Of a stretch of 64,000 nucleotides of DNA, positions 34,619-49,262 are shown piece by piece (positions within the stretch are counted from its first letter, which is position 1; each line of letters starts with the position of its first letter). The stretch is from Hippopus hippopus (Eukaryota > Mollusca > Bivalvia > Cardiida > Cardiidae). The notes beneath the pieces are model-generated. The model saw only the letters and a list, made by a program, of their open reading frames with translations, was not told where the DNA came from and ran no database searches. The position numbers and the translations under genes are program-made. The stretch covers positions 2,914,001 through 2,978,000 of the forward strand of contig OX328113.1 in assembly GCA_946811185.2 (NCBI GenBank), in the 5' to 3' direction.

Positions 34619-37579
34619 CCTGACTGACTTGATCTATGGACTGCAGTACAGGCAGACGCATATGCCACATAATCCTATATTCCTAAAAATGCATAAGAAA
34701 GAGCTTAAGAACCTATATCCCTTCCTTCACTGTTGTGCCTTTAACGCGGACAATATCGCTAGCCTATTCCTTGGTATTAACACTGGACATGGTTATATTA
34801 TGACTACCTTTCAAATGCTATTATTTTTCAAGTGACAAAAAGTTAAACAATGACCAATCCTGACTGACTTGATCTTTGGGCTGCATTACGGGCTGACGCG
34901 TATGCCACATAATCCTACATTCCTAAAAATGCATAATAAAGAGCTTAAGAACCTATATCCCTTCCTTCACTGTTGTGCCTTTAACGCGGACAATATCGCT
35001 AGCCTATTCCTAGGTATAAACACTGGACAGGGTTTGATTATGACTACCTTTTGAATGGTATCATTTTTCAAGTGACCAAAGGTTAAACAATGACCAATCC
35101 TGACTGACTTGATGTATGGGCTGCATTACGGGCAGACGCGTAGTACTACATAATTCTACATTCCTAAAAATGCAAAAGAAGAGCTTATTGACCTATATCC
35201 CTTCCTTTACTGTTGACCCTTTAACGCTGACAATATTGCTAGCCTTTTCCTTGGTATTAACACTGGACAGGGTTCGATTATGACTGCCTTTCGAATGCTT
35301 TTATTTTTCAAGTGACCAAAGGTTAAACAAGGACAAATCCTGACTGACTTGATATATGGGCTGCAGTACGGGCAGACGCGTAGTACTACATAATCCTACT
35401 TAACACGGACAATATTGCTAGCCTATTTCTTGGTATCAACACTGGACAGGGTTTGAAAATGACAACCTTTCGAATGCTATCATTTTTCAAGTGACCAAAG
35501 GTTAAACATGGGCCCATAGCAAGTTTGTAGTATTGACTTGGACTTTCCTCTTCAGGAAAAAAGTGTATTTTCCGCAAAGGCTCTTGACTGTGTGGATCTT
35601 GGCAAGGTGTAAATTATACAAATTAATGTAAAGACTTTGTGTAGATCATTTCTGCTGAACATTTTCTCACCTCACATTATCAGTTCACTTATTCCCAGAC
35701 CTGCATTCACCTATATGCCAATCAAACTATTGACATAAGGGGTATGGAACACCTCACCATCGGTAAGGGTGTTACATGAACCCAATGGTAAACTATGACC
35801 AGGAATTGTTTATCAAAGTGCCCACTCCATACCTCTCAAGCCACTGAACGCAGTGTTTGGTCCTAAGCGTGTTTCTTGCGTTTTTGACTCAATGATTTCT
35901 TTTCCGACACTAAAATTTTTTGCTTATGTCGTTTCTGATGCAACCAAAAAAGACCATTTCAATCGAAACAATAGTTTATAATGCACACCATGCCGTTGTG
36001 ATGAAAACCAAGGGGCAAGATAAGGTTTGTATATGCAGAGAGAGAAGATTTTGTACGCCAAGATTTATTTGTATTGATAGTTAATGATACATTGCCCAGT
36101 GTCAGAAACCGAATTTTTTTAGAATATCTGCCCATACTGCACAAAAAGAAAAGCATTACAGAAGACTAATTGCTACCGACTGGTTCTTTTCTGACAGCTA
36201 CACATATGAAGCTCTGTTTACTGGTAAATGAATAGGTACAGAATAACTATACAAACTTCAATTTGTCGCGGCACTTTTAACGTGTGCAGCCTGTGTATCC
36301 TATGGTGTTTTTTGAAATATTTACTGAGAAAGCGGTTTTTGTAGGCCAAGATTATTCATATTGAGACTTTATGATAGGGTGCCAGGTGTCTGAAACCAAA
36401 TTTCCTTAGAAAATCTGCCCGTACTGCAAAGAAAAAAAAAAAGCATTACTGAGGACGGAGTGCTACCTACTGGCTACTTTCTGACACAGTCACACATTTG
36501 AAGCTCTGTTTACTAATAAATACCTAGGAACAGAATAACTATAAGAAGGTCAATTTGTCGCATCGCTTTAAACCTGTATGGCCTGTGTATTCTAGACAGT
36601 TTTTGAAATATATGCAGAGAAAAAAGTTTTCGTACGCCATGATTAATTATATTGAGAGTTTATGATAGGGCGCCCAGTGTCTGAAACGAAATTTCCTTAG
36701 AAAATCTGCCCATACTGCAAAAAAAAAAAGCATTACTGAGGACGGATTGCCACCTACTGACTACTTTCTGACACAGTCACACATTTGAAGCTCTGTTTAT
36801 TAATAAACACCTAGGAACAGAATAACTATAGGAAGGTCAATTTGTTGCAGCGCTTTTAACCTGTATGGCCTGTGTATTCTAGACGCTTTTTGAAATCTAT
36901 GTGGAGAAAAAAGTTTTCGTACGCCATGATTAATTATATTGAGAGTTTATGATATGGCGCCCAGTGTCCAAAATCAAATTTATTTAGAATATCTGCCCAT
37001 ACTGCAAAAAGAAAGCATTAAAGAACATGAATTGCTACCAACTGGCTACTTTCTGACACAATAACACATTTTAGGGTTTGTTTACTAATAAATACCTAGG
37101 AACGAAATAACTATAGGAAGGTCAATTTGTTGCCACGCTTTGAATGTTAACGCTCTGTGTATTCTAGACGATTTTTGAAATATAACAGCAGATGAGCCGG
37201 GGGGAAAAAAACCCGAAAGAACTTGAAAACTGTTTTACTGGCCCTTCCACAAGTGAACACCTTGAAATTATGAAAAAAGAATAATCAACTAATGCAACAA
37301 ATATAAAGTTCCCGTTCCGAGTCGGCGGAGTCACAGAGAAAGGTCCAAAAATGTACATTAAAGTAGCATAAATAAGGCATTTTAAAAAAGTGACCCTAAA
37401 ATTTTTGTATGACCCCCAAAAATTAACATAACAGAGGTAATGTTGCAAATAACAAAAACACCACTCAATCCAATGTTTTCAAACAAGAAAATTGAACAAG
37501 AGAAACTTAATGCTTGACCTAAGAACCCAACTCATTTGACCATTTCGGCATGTTTTTCTGCACTAGATCACTAACCAAT
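34619..37579. repeat. Array unit U8 (2,961 bp; 3 A + truncated A, 4 B)
   Basis: The first A is a distinct subtype (ctatggactgcag, acgcatatgcc, cctatattcc) shared with U9 and U10. L1 has a private stretch, ttttttgcttatgtcg (near 35916), where other units have tttgtcgtttgtgtcg, and lacks the adjacent 'ac' of cacactaaaa. Confidence 0.92.
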
Positions 37580-40317
37580 CCTGACTGACTTGATCTATGG
37601 ACTGCAGTACAGGCAGACGCATATGCCACATAATCCTATATTCCTAAAAATGCATAAGAAAGAGCTTAAGAACCTATATCCCTTCCTTCACTGTTGTGCC
37701 TTTAACGCGGACAATATCGCTAGCCTATTCCTAGGTATAAACACTGGACAGGGTTTGATTATGACTACCTTTTGAATGGTATCATTTTTCAAGTGACCAA
37801 AGGTTAAACAATGACCAATCCTGACTGACTTGATGTATGGGCTGCATTTCGGGCAGACGCGTAGTACTACATAATCCTACATTCCTAAAAATGCAAAAGA
37901 AGAGCTTATTGACCTATATCCCTTCCTTTACTGTTGACCCTTTAACGCTGACAATATTGCTAGCCTTTTCCTTGGTATTAACACTGGACAGGGTTCGATT
38001 ATGACTGCCTTTCGAATGCTTTTATTTCTCAAGTGACCAAAGGTTAAACAAGGACAAATCCTGACTGACTTGATCTATGGGCTGCATTACGGGCAGACGC
38101 GTAGTACTACATAATCCTACTTAACACGGACAATATTGCTAGCCTATTTCTTGGTATCAACACTGGACAGGGTTTGAAAATGACAACCTTTCGAATGCTA
38201 TCATTTTTCAAGTGACCAAAGGTTAAACATGGACCCATAGCAAGTTTGTAGTATTGACTTGGACTTTCCTCTTCAGGAAAAAAGTGTATTTTATGCAAAG
38301 GCTCTTGACTGTGTGGATCTTGGCAAGGTGTAAATTATACAAATAAATGTAAAGACTTTGTGTAGATCATTTCTGCTGAACATTTTCTCACCTCACATTA
38401 TCAGTTCACTTATTCCCAGACCTGCATTCACCTATATGCCAATCAAACTATTGACATAAGGGGTATGGAACACCTCACCATCGGTAAGGGTGTTACATGA
38501 ACCCAATGGTAAACTATGACCAGGAATTGTTTATCAAAGTGCCCACTCCATACCTCTCAAGCCACTGAACGCAGTGTTTGGTCCAAAGCGTGTTTCTTGC
38601 GTTTTTGACTCAATGCTTTCTTTTCCGACACACTAAAATTTGTCGTTTGTGTCGTTTCTGATGCAACCAAAAAAGACCATTTCAATCGAAACAATAGTTT
38701 ATAATGCACACCATGCTGTTGTGATGAAAACCAAGGGGCAAGATAAGTTTTGTATATGCAGAGAGAGAAGATTTTGTACGCCATGATTATTTGTATTGAG
38801 AGTTAATGATACATTGCCCAGTGTCAGAAACCGAATTTTTTTAGAATATCTGCCCATACTGCACAAAAAGAAAAACATTACAGAAGACTAATTGCTACCG
38901 ACTGGTTCTTTTCTGACAGCCACACATATGAACCTCTGTTTACTGGTAAATGAATAGGTACAGAATAACTATACAAACTTCAATTTGTCGCGGCACTTTT
39001 AACGTGTGCAGCCTGTGTATCGTATGGTGCTTTTTGAAATATTTACCGAGAAAGCGGTTTTTGTAGGCCAAGATTATTCATATTGAGACTTTATGATAGG
39101 GTGTCAGGTGTCTGAAACCAAATTTCCTTAGAAAATCTGCCCGTACTGCAAAGAAAAAAAAAAAAGCATTACTGAGGACGGAGTGCTACCTACTGGCTAC
39201 TTTCTGACACAGTCACACATTTGAAGCTCTGTTTACTAATAAATACCTAGGAACAGAATAACTATAAGAAGGTCAATTTGTCGCATCGCTTTAAACCTGT
39301 ATGGCCTGTGTATTCTAGACACTGTTTGAAATATATGCAGAGAAAAAAGTTTTCGTACGCCACGATTAATTATATTGAGAGTTTGTGATAGGGCGCCCAG
39401 TGTCTGAAATGAAATTTCCTTAGAAAATCTGCCCGTACTGAAAAAAAAAAAAAGCATTACTGAGGACGGATTGCCACCTACTGACTACTTTCTGACACAG
39501 TCACACATTTGAAGCTCTGTTTATTAATAAACACCGAGGAACAGAATAACTATAGGAAGGTCAATTTGTCGCAGGCTTTTAACCTGTATGGCCTGTGTAT
39601 TCTAGACGCTTTTTGAAATCTATGCGGAGAAAAAAGTTTTCGTACGCCATGATTAATTATATTGAGAGTTTATGATATGGCGCCCAGTGTCCAAAACCAA
39701 ATTTATTTAGAATATCTGCCCATACTGCAAAAAGAAAGCATTAAAGAACATGAATTGCTACCAACTGGCTACTTTCTGACACAGTCACACATTTTAGGGT
39801 TTGTTTACTAATAAATACCTAGGAACGAAATAACTATAGGAAGGTCAATTTGTCGCCACGCTTTGAATGTTAACGCTCTGTGTATTCTAGACGATTTTTG
39901 AAATATAACAGCAGATGAGCCGGGGGGGAAAAAACCCGAAAGAACTTGAAAACTGTTTTACTGGCCCTTCCACAAGTGAACACCTTGAAATTATGAAAAA
40001 AGAATAATCAACTAATGCAACACATATCCCAGTCTTGTCAGATAAAGTTCCCGTTTCGAGTCGGCGGAGTCACAGAGAAAGGTACAAAAATGTACATTAA
40101 AGTAGCATAAATAAGACATTTAAAAAAGCAACCCTAAAATCTTTGTATGACCCCCAAAACTTAACATAACAGAGGTAATGTTGCAAATAACAAAAACACC
40201 ACTCAATCCAATGTTTTCAAACAAGAAAATTGAACAAGAGAAACTTAATGCTTGACCTAAGAACCCAACTCATTTGACCATTTCGGCATGTTTTTCTGCA
40301 CTAGATCACTAACCAAT
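37580..40317. repeat. Array unit U9 (2,738 bp; hybrid first A, 16-bp L2 insertion)
   Basis: Only two full A monomers plus the truncated one (37580, 37820, 38060). The first is an alpha1/alpha2 hybrid: it begins like the U8/U10 first monomer and ends like alpha2 (cctaggtataaacac). One A was therefore lost by exchange between adjacent alpha copies. L2 has the 16-bp insertion near 40027. Confidence 0.92.
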
Positions 40318-43300
40318 CCTGACTGACTTGATCTATGGACTGCAGTACAGGCAGACGCATATGCCACATAATCCTATATTCCTAAAAATGCATAAGAAAG
40401 AGCTTAAGAACCTATATCCCTTCCTTCACTGTTGTGCCTTTAACGCGGACAATATCGCTAGCCTATTCCTTGGTATTAACACTGGACATGGTTATATTAT
40501 GACTACCTTTCAAATGCTATTATTTTTCAAGTGACAAAAAGTTAAACAATGACCAATCCTGACTGACTTGATCTTTGGGCTGCATTACGGGCTGACGCGT
40601 ATGCCACATAATCCTACATTCCTAAAAATGCATAAGAAAGAGCTTAAGAACCTATATCCCTTTCTTCACTGTTGTGCCTTTAACGTGGACAATATCGCTA
40701 GCCTATTCCTAGGTATAAACACTGGACAGGGTTTGATTATGACTACCTTTTGAATGGTATCATTTTTCAAGTGACCAAAGGTTAAACAATGACCAATCCT
40801 GACTGACTTGATGTATGGGCTGCATTACGGGCAGACGCGTAGTACTACATAATCCTACATTCCTAAAAATGCAAAAGAAGAGCTTATTGACCTATATCCC
40901 TTCCTTTACTGTTGACCCTTTAACGCTGACAATATCGCTAGCCTATTCCTTGGTATTAACACTGGACATGGTTCAATTATGACTACCTTTCAAATGCTAT
41001 TATTTTTCAAGTGACAAAAAGTTAAACAATGACCAATCCTGACTGACTTGATCTTTGGGCTGCATTACGGGCTGACGCGTATGCCACATAATTCTACATT
41101 CCTAAAAATGCATAAGAAAGAGCTTAAGAATCTATATCCCTTCCTTCACAGTTGTGCCTTTAACGCAGACAATATCGCTAGCCTATTCCTAGGTATAAAC
41201 ACTGGACAGGGTTTTATTATGACTACCTTTTGAATGGTATCATTTTTCAAGTGACAAAAAGTTAAACAATGACCAATCCTGACTGACTTGATGTATGGGC
41301 TGCATTACGGGCAGACGCGTAGTACTACATAATCCTACATTCCTAAAAATGCAACAGAAGAGCTTATTGACCTATATCCCTTCCTTTACTGTTGACCCTT
41401 TAACGCTGACAATATTGCTAGCCTTTTCCTTGGTATTAACCCTGGACAGGGTTCGATTATGACTGCCTTTCGAATGCTTTTATTTCTCAAGTGACCAAAG
41501 GTTAAACAAGGACAAATCCTGACTGACTTGATCTATGGGCTGCATTACGGGCAGACGCGTAGTACTACATAATCCTACTTAACACGGACAATATTGCTAG
41601 CCTATTTCTTGGTATCAACACTGGACAGGGTTTGAAAATGACAACCTTTCGAATGCTATCATTTTTCAAGTGACCAAAGGTTAAACATGGACCCATAGCA
41701 AGTTTGTAGTATTGACTTGGACTTTCCTCTTTAGGAAAAAAGTGTATTTTATGCAAAGGCTCTTGACTGTGTGGATCTTGGCAAGGTGTAAATTATACAA
41801 ATAAATGTAAAGACTTTGTGTAGATCATTTCTGCTGAACATTTTCTCACCTCACATTATCAGTTCACTTATTCCCAGACCTGCATTCACCTATATGCCAA
41901 TCAAACTATTGACATAAGGGGTATGGAACACCTCACCATTGGTAAGGGTGTTACATGAACCCAATGGTAAACTATGACCAGGAATTGTTTATCAAAGTGC
42001 CCACTCCATACCTCTCAAGCCACTGAACGCAGTGTTTGGTCCAAAGCGTGTTTCTTGCGTTTTTGACTCAATGCTTTCTTTTCCGACACACTAAAATTTG
42101 TCGTTTGTGTCGTTTCTGATGCAACCAAAAAAGACCATTTCAATCGAAACAATAGTTTATAATGCACACCATGCCGTTGTGATGAAAACCAAGGGGCAAG
42201 ATAAGTTTTGTATATGCAGAGAGAGAAGATTTTGTACGCCATGATTATTTGTATTGAGAGTTAATGATACATTGCCCAGTGTCAGAAACCAAATTTTTTT
42301 AGAATATCTGCCTATACTGCACAAAAAGAAAAACATTACAGAAGACTAATTGCTACCGACTGGTTCTTTTCTGACAGCCACACATATGAACCTCTGTTTA
42401 CTGGTAAATGAATAGGTACAGAATAACTATACAAACTTCAATTTCTCGCGGCACTTTTAACGTGTGCAGCCTGTGTATCCTATGGTGCTTTTTGAAATAT
42501 TTACCGAGAAAGCGGTTTTTGTAGGCCAAGATTATTCATATTGAGACTTTATGATAGGGTGCCCGGTGTCTGAAACCAAATTTCCTTAGAAAATCTGCCC
42601 GTACTGCAAAGAAAAAAAAAAAGCATTACTGAGGACGGAGTGCTACCTACTGGCTACTTTCTGACACAGTCACACATTTGAAGCTCTGTTTACTAATAAA
42701 TACCTAGGAACAGAATAACTATAAGAAGGTCAACTTGTCGCATCGCTTTAAACCTGTATGGCCTGTGTATTCTAGACAGTTTTTGAAATATATGCAGAGA
42801 AAAAAGTTTTCGTACGCCATGATTAATTATATTGAGAGTTTATGATAGGGCGCCCAGTGTCTGAAACGAAATTTCCTTAGAAAATCTGCCCGTACTGCAA
42901 AAAAAAAAAAGCATTACTGAGGACGGATTGCCACCTACTGACTACTTTCTGACACAGTCACACATTTGAAGCTCTGTTTATTAATAAACACCTAGGAACA
43001 GAATAACTATAGGAAGGTCAATTTGTTGCAGCGCTTTTAACCTGTATGGCCTGTCTATTCTAGACGCTTTTTGAAATCTATGTGGAGAAAAAAGTTTTCG
43101 TACGCCATGATTAATTATATTGAGAGTTTATGATATGGCGCCCAGTGTCCAAAATCAAATTTATTTAGAATATCTGCCCATACTGCAAAAAGAAAGCATT
43201 AAAGAACATGAATTGCTACCAACTGGCTACTTTCTGACACAGTAACACATTTTAGGGTTTGTTTACTAATAAATACCTAGGAACGAAATAACTATAGGAA

Positions 43301-43760
43301 GGTCAATTTGTCGCCACGCTTTGAATGTTAACGCTCTGTGTATTGTAGACGATTTTTGAAATATAACAGCAGATGAGCCGGGGGGGAAAAAACCCGAAAG
43401 AACTTGAAAACTGTTTTACTGGCCCTTCCACAAGTGAACACCTTGAAATTATGAAAAAAGAATAATCAACTAATGCAACAAATATAAAGTTCCCGTTCCG
43501 AGTCGGCGGAGTCACAGAGAAAGGTCCAAAAATGTACATTAAAGTAGCATAAATAAGGCATTTAAAAAAAGTGACCCTAAAATTTTTGTATGACCCCCAA
43601 AAATTAACATAACAGAGGTAATGTTGCAAATAACAAAAACACCACTCAATCCAATGTTTTCAAACAAGAAAATTGAACAAGAGAAACTTAATGCTTGACC
43701 TAAGAACCCAACTCATTTGACCATTTCGGCATGTTTTTCTGCACTAGATCACTAACCAAT
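40318..43760. repeat. Array unit U10 (3,443 bp; longest, 5 A + truncated A)
   Basis: A monomers start at 40318, 40558, 40798, 41038, 41278 and 41518 (truncated). The one at 40798 starts as beta (gcgtagtactacataatcc) and switches to alpha near 40930 (gacaatatcgctagcctatt). The alpha2-beta pair is thus duplicated with a hybrid at the join. L2 has the variant tattgtagacg at 43341, shared with U15. Confidence 0.92.
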
Positions 43761-46540
43761 CCTGACTGACTTGATCTATGGGCTGCAGTACAGGCAGACG
43801 CGTATGCCACATAATCCTACATTCCTAAAAATGCATAAGAAAGAGCTTAAGAACCTATATCCCTTCCTTCACTGTTGTCCCTGTAACGCGGACAATATCG
43901 CTAGCCTATTCCTTGGTATTAACACTGGACATGGTTCAATTATGACTACCTTTCAAATGCTATTATTTTTCAAGTGACAAAAAGTTAAACAATGACCAAT
44001 CCTGACTGACTTGATCTTTGGGCTGCATTACGGGCTGACGCGTATGCCACATAATCCTACATTCCTAAAAATGCATAAGAAAGAGCTTAAGAACCTATAT
44101 CCCTTCCTTCACTGTTGTGCCTTTAACGCGGACAATATCGCTAGCCTATTCCTTGGTATTAACACTGGACATGGTTCAATTATGACTACCTTTCAAATGC
44201 TATTATTTTTCAAGTGACAAAAAGTTAAACAATGACCAATCCCGACTGACTTGATCTTTGGGCTGCATTACGGGCTGACGCGTATGCCACATAATCCTAC
44301 ATTCCTAAAAATGCATAAGAAAGAGCTTAAGAACCTATATCCCTTCCTTCACTGTTGTGCCTTTAACGCGGACAATATCGCTAGCCTATTCCTAGGTATA
44401 AACACTGGACAGGGTTTGATTATGACTACCTTTTGAATGGTATCATTTTTCAAGTGACCAAAGGTTAAACATGGACCCATAGCAAGTTTGTAGTATTGAC
44501 TTGGACTTTCCTCTTCAGGAAAAAAGTGTATTTTATGCAAAGGCTCTTGACTGTGTGGATCTTGGCAAGGTGTAAATTATACAAATAAATGTAAAGACTT
44601 TGTGTAGATCATTTCTGCTGAACATTTTCTCACCTCACATTATCAGTTCACTTATTCCCAGACCTGCATTCACCTATATGCCAATCAAACTATTGACATA
44701 AGGGGTATGGAACACTTCACCATCGGTAAGGGTGTTACATGAACCCAATGGTAAACTATGACCAGGAATTGTTTATCAAAGTGCCCACTCCATACCTCTC
44801 AAGCCACTGAACGCAGTGTTTGGTCCTAAGCGTGTTTCTTGCGTTTTTGACTCAATGCTTTCTTTTCCGACACACTAAAATTTGTCGTTTGTGTCGTTTC
44901 TGATGCAACCAAAAAAGACCATTTCAATCGAAACAATAGTTTATAATGCACACCATGCCGTTGTGATGAAAACCAAGGGGCAAGATAAGTTTTGTATATG
45001 CAGAGAGAGAAGATTTTGTACGCCATGATTATTTGTATTCAGAGTTAATGATACATTGCCCAGTGTCAGAAACCGAATTTTTTTAGAATATCTGCCCATA
45101 CTGCACAAAAAGAAAAACATTACAGAAGACTAATTGCTACCGACTGGTTCTTTTCTGACAGCCACACATATGAACCTCTGTTTACTGGTAAATGAATAGG
45201 TACAGAATAACTATACAAACTTCAATTTCTCGCGGCACTTTTAACGTGTGCAGCCTGTGTATCCTATGGTGCTTTTTGAAATATTTACCGAGAAAGCGGT
45301 TTTTGTAGGCCAAGATTATTCATATTGAGACTTTATGATAGGGTGCCCGGTGTCTGAAACCAAATTTCCTTAGAAAATCTGCCCGTACTGCAAAGAAAAA
45401 AAAAAGCTTTACTGAGGACGGAGTGCTACCTACTGGCTACTTTCTGACACAGTCACACATTTGAAGCTCTGTTTACTAATAAATACCTAGGAACAGAATA
45501 ACTATAAGAAGGTCAATTTGTCGCATCGCTTTAAACCTGTATGGCCTGTGTATTCTAGACACTTTTTGAAATATATGCAGAGAAAAGTTTTCGTACGCCA
45601 TGATTAATTATATTGAGAGTTTATGATAGGGCGCCCAGTGTCTGAAACGAAATTTCCTTAGAAAATCTGCCCGTACTGAAAAAAAAAAAAAAGCATTACT
45701 GAGGACGGATTGCCACCTACTGACTACTTTCTGACACAGTCACACATTTGAAGCTCTGTTTATTAATAAACACCTAGGAACAGAATAACTATAGGAAGGT
45801 CAATTTGTCGCAGCGCTTTTAACCTGTATGGCCTGTGTATTCTAGACGCTTTTTGAAATCTATGCGGAGAAAAAAGTTTTCGTACGCCATGATTAATTAT
45901 ATTGAGAGTTTATGATATGGCGCCCAGTGTCCAAAATCAAATTTATTTAGAATATCTGCCTATACTGCAAAAAGAAAGCATTAAAGAACATGAATTGCTA
46001 CCAACTGGCTACTTTTTGACACAGTCACACATTTTAGGGTTTGTTTACTAATAAATACCTAGGAACGAAATAACTATAGGAAGGTCAATTTGTCGCCACG
46101 CTTTGAATGTTAACACTCTGTGTATTCTAGACGATTTTTGAAATAACAGCAGATGAACCAGGGGGGAAAAAACCCGAAAGAACTTGAAAACTGTTTTACT
46201 GGCCCTTCCAGAAGTGAACACCTTGAAATTATGAAAAAAGAATAATCAACTAATGCAACAAATATAAAGTTCCCGTTCCGAGTCGGCGGAGTCACAGAGA
46301 AAGGTCCAAAAATGTACATTAAAGTAGCATAAATAAGGCATTTAAAAAAAGTGACCCTAAAATTTTTGTATGACCCCCAAAAATTAACATAACAGAGGTA
46401 ATGTTGCAAATAACAAAAACACCACTCAATCCAATGTTTTCAAACAAGAAAATTGAACAAGAGAAACTTAATGCTTGACCTAAGAACGCAACTCATTTGA
46501 CCATTTCAGCATGTTTTTCTGCACTAGATCACTAACCAAT
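43761..46540. repeat. Array unit U11 (2,780 bp; beta and gamma A monomers lost); start of higher-order repeat
   Basis: Three alpha-type A monomers (43761, 44001, 44241); the last runs straight into L1 at ggttaaacatggacccatag (44464-44483), so beta and truncated gamma are missing. The first A has the marker tgtccctgtaacg (43876). Its partner unit 14,385 bp away, U16, has the same architecture. Confidence 0.93.
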
Positions 46541-49262
46541 CCTGACTGACTTGATCTATGGGCTGCAGTACAGGCAGACGCGTATGCCACATAATCCTAC
46601 ATCCCTAAAAATGCATAAGAAAGAGCTTAAGAACCTATATCCCTTCCTTCACTGTTGTGCCTTTAACGCGGACAATATCGCTAGCCTATTCCTTGGTATT
46701 AACACTGGACATGGTTCAATTATGACTACCTTTCAAATGCTATTATTTTTCAAGTGACAAAAAGTTAAACAATGACCAATCCCGACTGACTTGATCTTTG
46801 GGCTGCATTACGGGCTGACGCGTATGCCACATAATCCTACATTCCTAAAAATGCATAAGAAAGAGCTTAAGAACCTATATCCCTTCCTTCACTGTTGTGC
46901 CTTTAACGCGGACAATATCGCTAGCCTATTCCTAGGTATAAACACTGGACAGGGTTTGATTATGACTACCTTTTGAATGGTATCATTTTTCAAGTGACCA
47001 AAGGTTAAACAAGGACAAATCCTGACTGACTTGATGTATGGGCTGCATTACGGGCAGACGCGTAGTACTACATAATCCTACTTAACACGGACAATATTGC
47101 TAGCCTATTTCTTGGTATCAACACTGGACAGGGTTTGAAAATGACAACCTTTCGAATGCTATCATTTTTCAAGTGACCAAAGGTTAAACATGGGCCCATA
47201 GCAAGTTTGTAGTATTGACTTGGACTTTCCTCCTCAGGAAAAAAGTGTATTTTATGCAAAGGCTCTTGTCTGTGTGGATCTTGGCAAGGTGTAAATTATA
47301 CAAATAAATGTAAAGACTTTGTGTAGATCATTTCTGCTGAACATTTTCTCACCTCACATTATCAGTTCACTTATTCCCAGACCTGCATTCACCTATATGC
47401 CAATCAAACTATTGACATAAGGGGTATGGAACACCTCACCATCGGTAAGGGTGTTACATGAACCCAATGGTAAACTATGACCAGGAATTGTTTATCAAAG
47501 TGCCCACTCCATACCTCTCAAGCCACTGAACACAGTGTTTGGTCCTAAGCGTGTTTCTTGCGTTTTTGACTCAATGCTTTCTTTTCCGACACACTAAAAT
47601 TTGTCGTTTGTGTCGTTTCTGATGCAACCAAAAAAGACCATTTCAATCGAAACAATAGTTTATAATGCACACCATGCCGTTGTGATGAAAACCAAGGGGC
47701 AAGATAAGTTTTGTATATGCAGAGAGAGAAGATTTTGCACGCCATGATTATTTGTATTCAGAGTTAATGATACATTGCCCAGTGTCAGAAACCGAATTTT
47801 TTTAGAATATCTGCCCATACTGCACAAAAAGAAAAACATTACAGAAGACTAATTGCTACCGACTGGTTCTTTTCTGACAGCCACACATATGAACCTCTGT
47901 TTACTGGTAAATGAATAGGTACAGAATAACTATACAAACTTCAATTTGTCGCGGCACTTTTAACGTGTGCAGCCTGTGTATCCTATGGTGCTTTTTGAAA
48001 TATTTACCGAGAAAGCGGTTTTTGTAGGCCAAGATTATTCATATTGAGACTTTATGATAGGGTGCCCGGTGTCTGAAACCAAATTTCCTTAGAAAATCTG
48101 CCCGTACTGCAAAGAAAAAAAAAAAGCATTACTGAGGACGGAGTGCTACCTACTGGCTACTTTCTGACACAGTCACACATTTGAAGCTCTGTTTACTAAT
48201 AAATACCTAGGAACAGAATAACTATAAGAAGGTCAACTTGTCGCATCGCTTTAAACCTGTATGGCCTGTGTATTCTAGACAGTTTTTGAAATATATGCAG
48301 AGAAAAAAGTTTTCGTACGCCATGATTAATTATATTGAGAGTTTATGATAGGGCGCCCAGTGTCTGAAACGAAATTTCCTTAGAAAATCTGCCCGTACTG
48401 CAAAAAAAAAAAGCATTACTGAGGACGGATTGCCACCTACTGACTACTTTCTGACACAGTCACACATTTGAAGCTCTGTTTATTAATAAACACCTAGGAA
48501 CAGAATAACTATAGGAAGGTCAATTTGTTGCAGCGCTTTTAACCTGTATGGCCTGTGTATTCTAGACGCTTTTTGAAATCTATGTGGAGAAAAAAGTTTT
48601 CGTACGCCATGATTAATTATATTGAGAGTTTATGATATGGCGCCCAGTGTCCAAAATCAAATTTATTTAGAATATCTGCCCATACTGCAAAAAGAAAGCA
48701 TTAAAGAACATGAATTGCTACCAACTGGCTACTTTCTGACACAGTAACACATTTTAGGGTTTGTTTACTAATAAATACCTAGGAACGAAATAACTATAGG
48801 AAGGTCAATTTGTCGCCACGCTTTGAATGTTAACGCTCTGTGTATTCTAGACGATTTTTGAAATATAACAGCAGATGAGCCGGGGGGAAAAAAACCCGAA
48901 AGAACTTGAAAACTGTTTTACTGGCCCTTCCAGAAGTGAACACCTTGAAATTATGAAAAAAGAATAATCAACTAATGCAACAAATATAAAGTTCCCGTTC
49001 CGAGTCGGCGGAGTCACAGAGAAAGGTCCAAAAATGTACATTAAAGTAGCATAAATAAGGCATTTAAAAAAAGTGACCCTAAAATTTTTGTATGACCCCC
49101 AAAAATTAACATAACAGAGGTAATGTTGCAAATAACAAAAACACCACTCAATCCAATGTTTTCAAACAAGAAAATTGAACGAGAGAAACTTAATGCTTGA
49201 CCTAAGAACGCAACTCATTTGACCATTTCGGCATGTTTTTCTGCACTAGATCACTAACCAAT
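46541..49262. repeat. Array unit U12 (2,722 bp; 2 A + beta/gamma hybrid)
   Basis: A monomers at 46541, 46781 and a short one at 47021 that starts like beta (cttgatgtatggg) and continues as truncated gamma (cctacttaacacgg). The marker catccctaaaaatg lies in the first A (about 46601). Its counterpart is U17, which differs by one extra A monomer. Confidence 0.92.
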
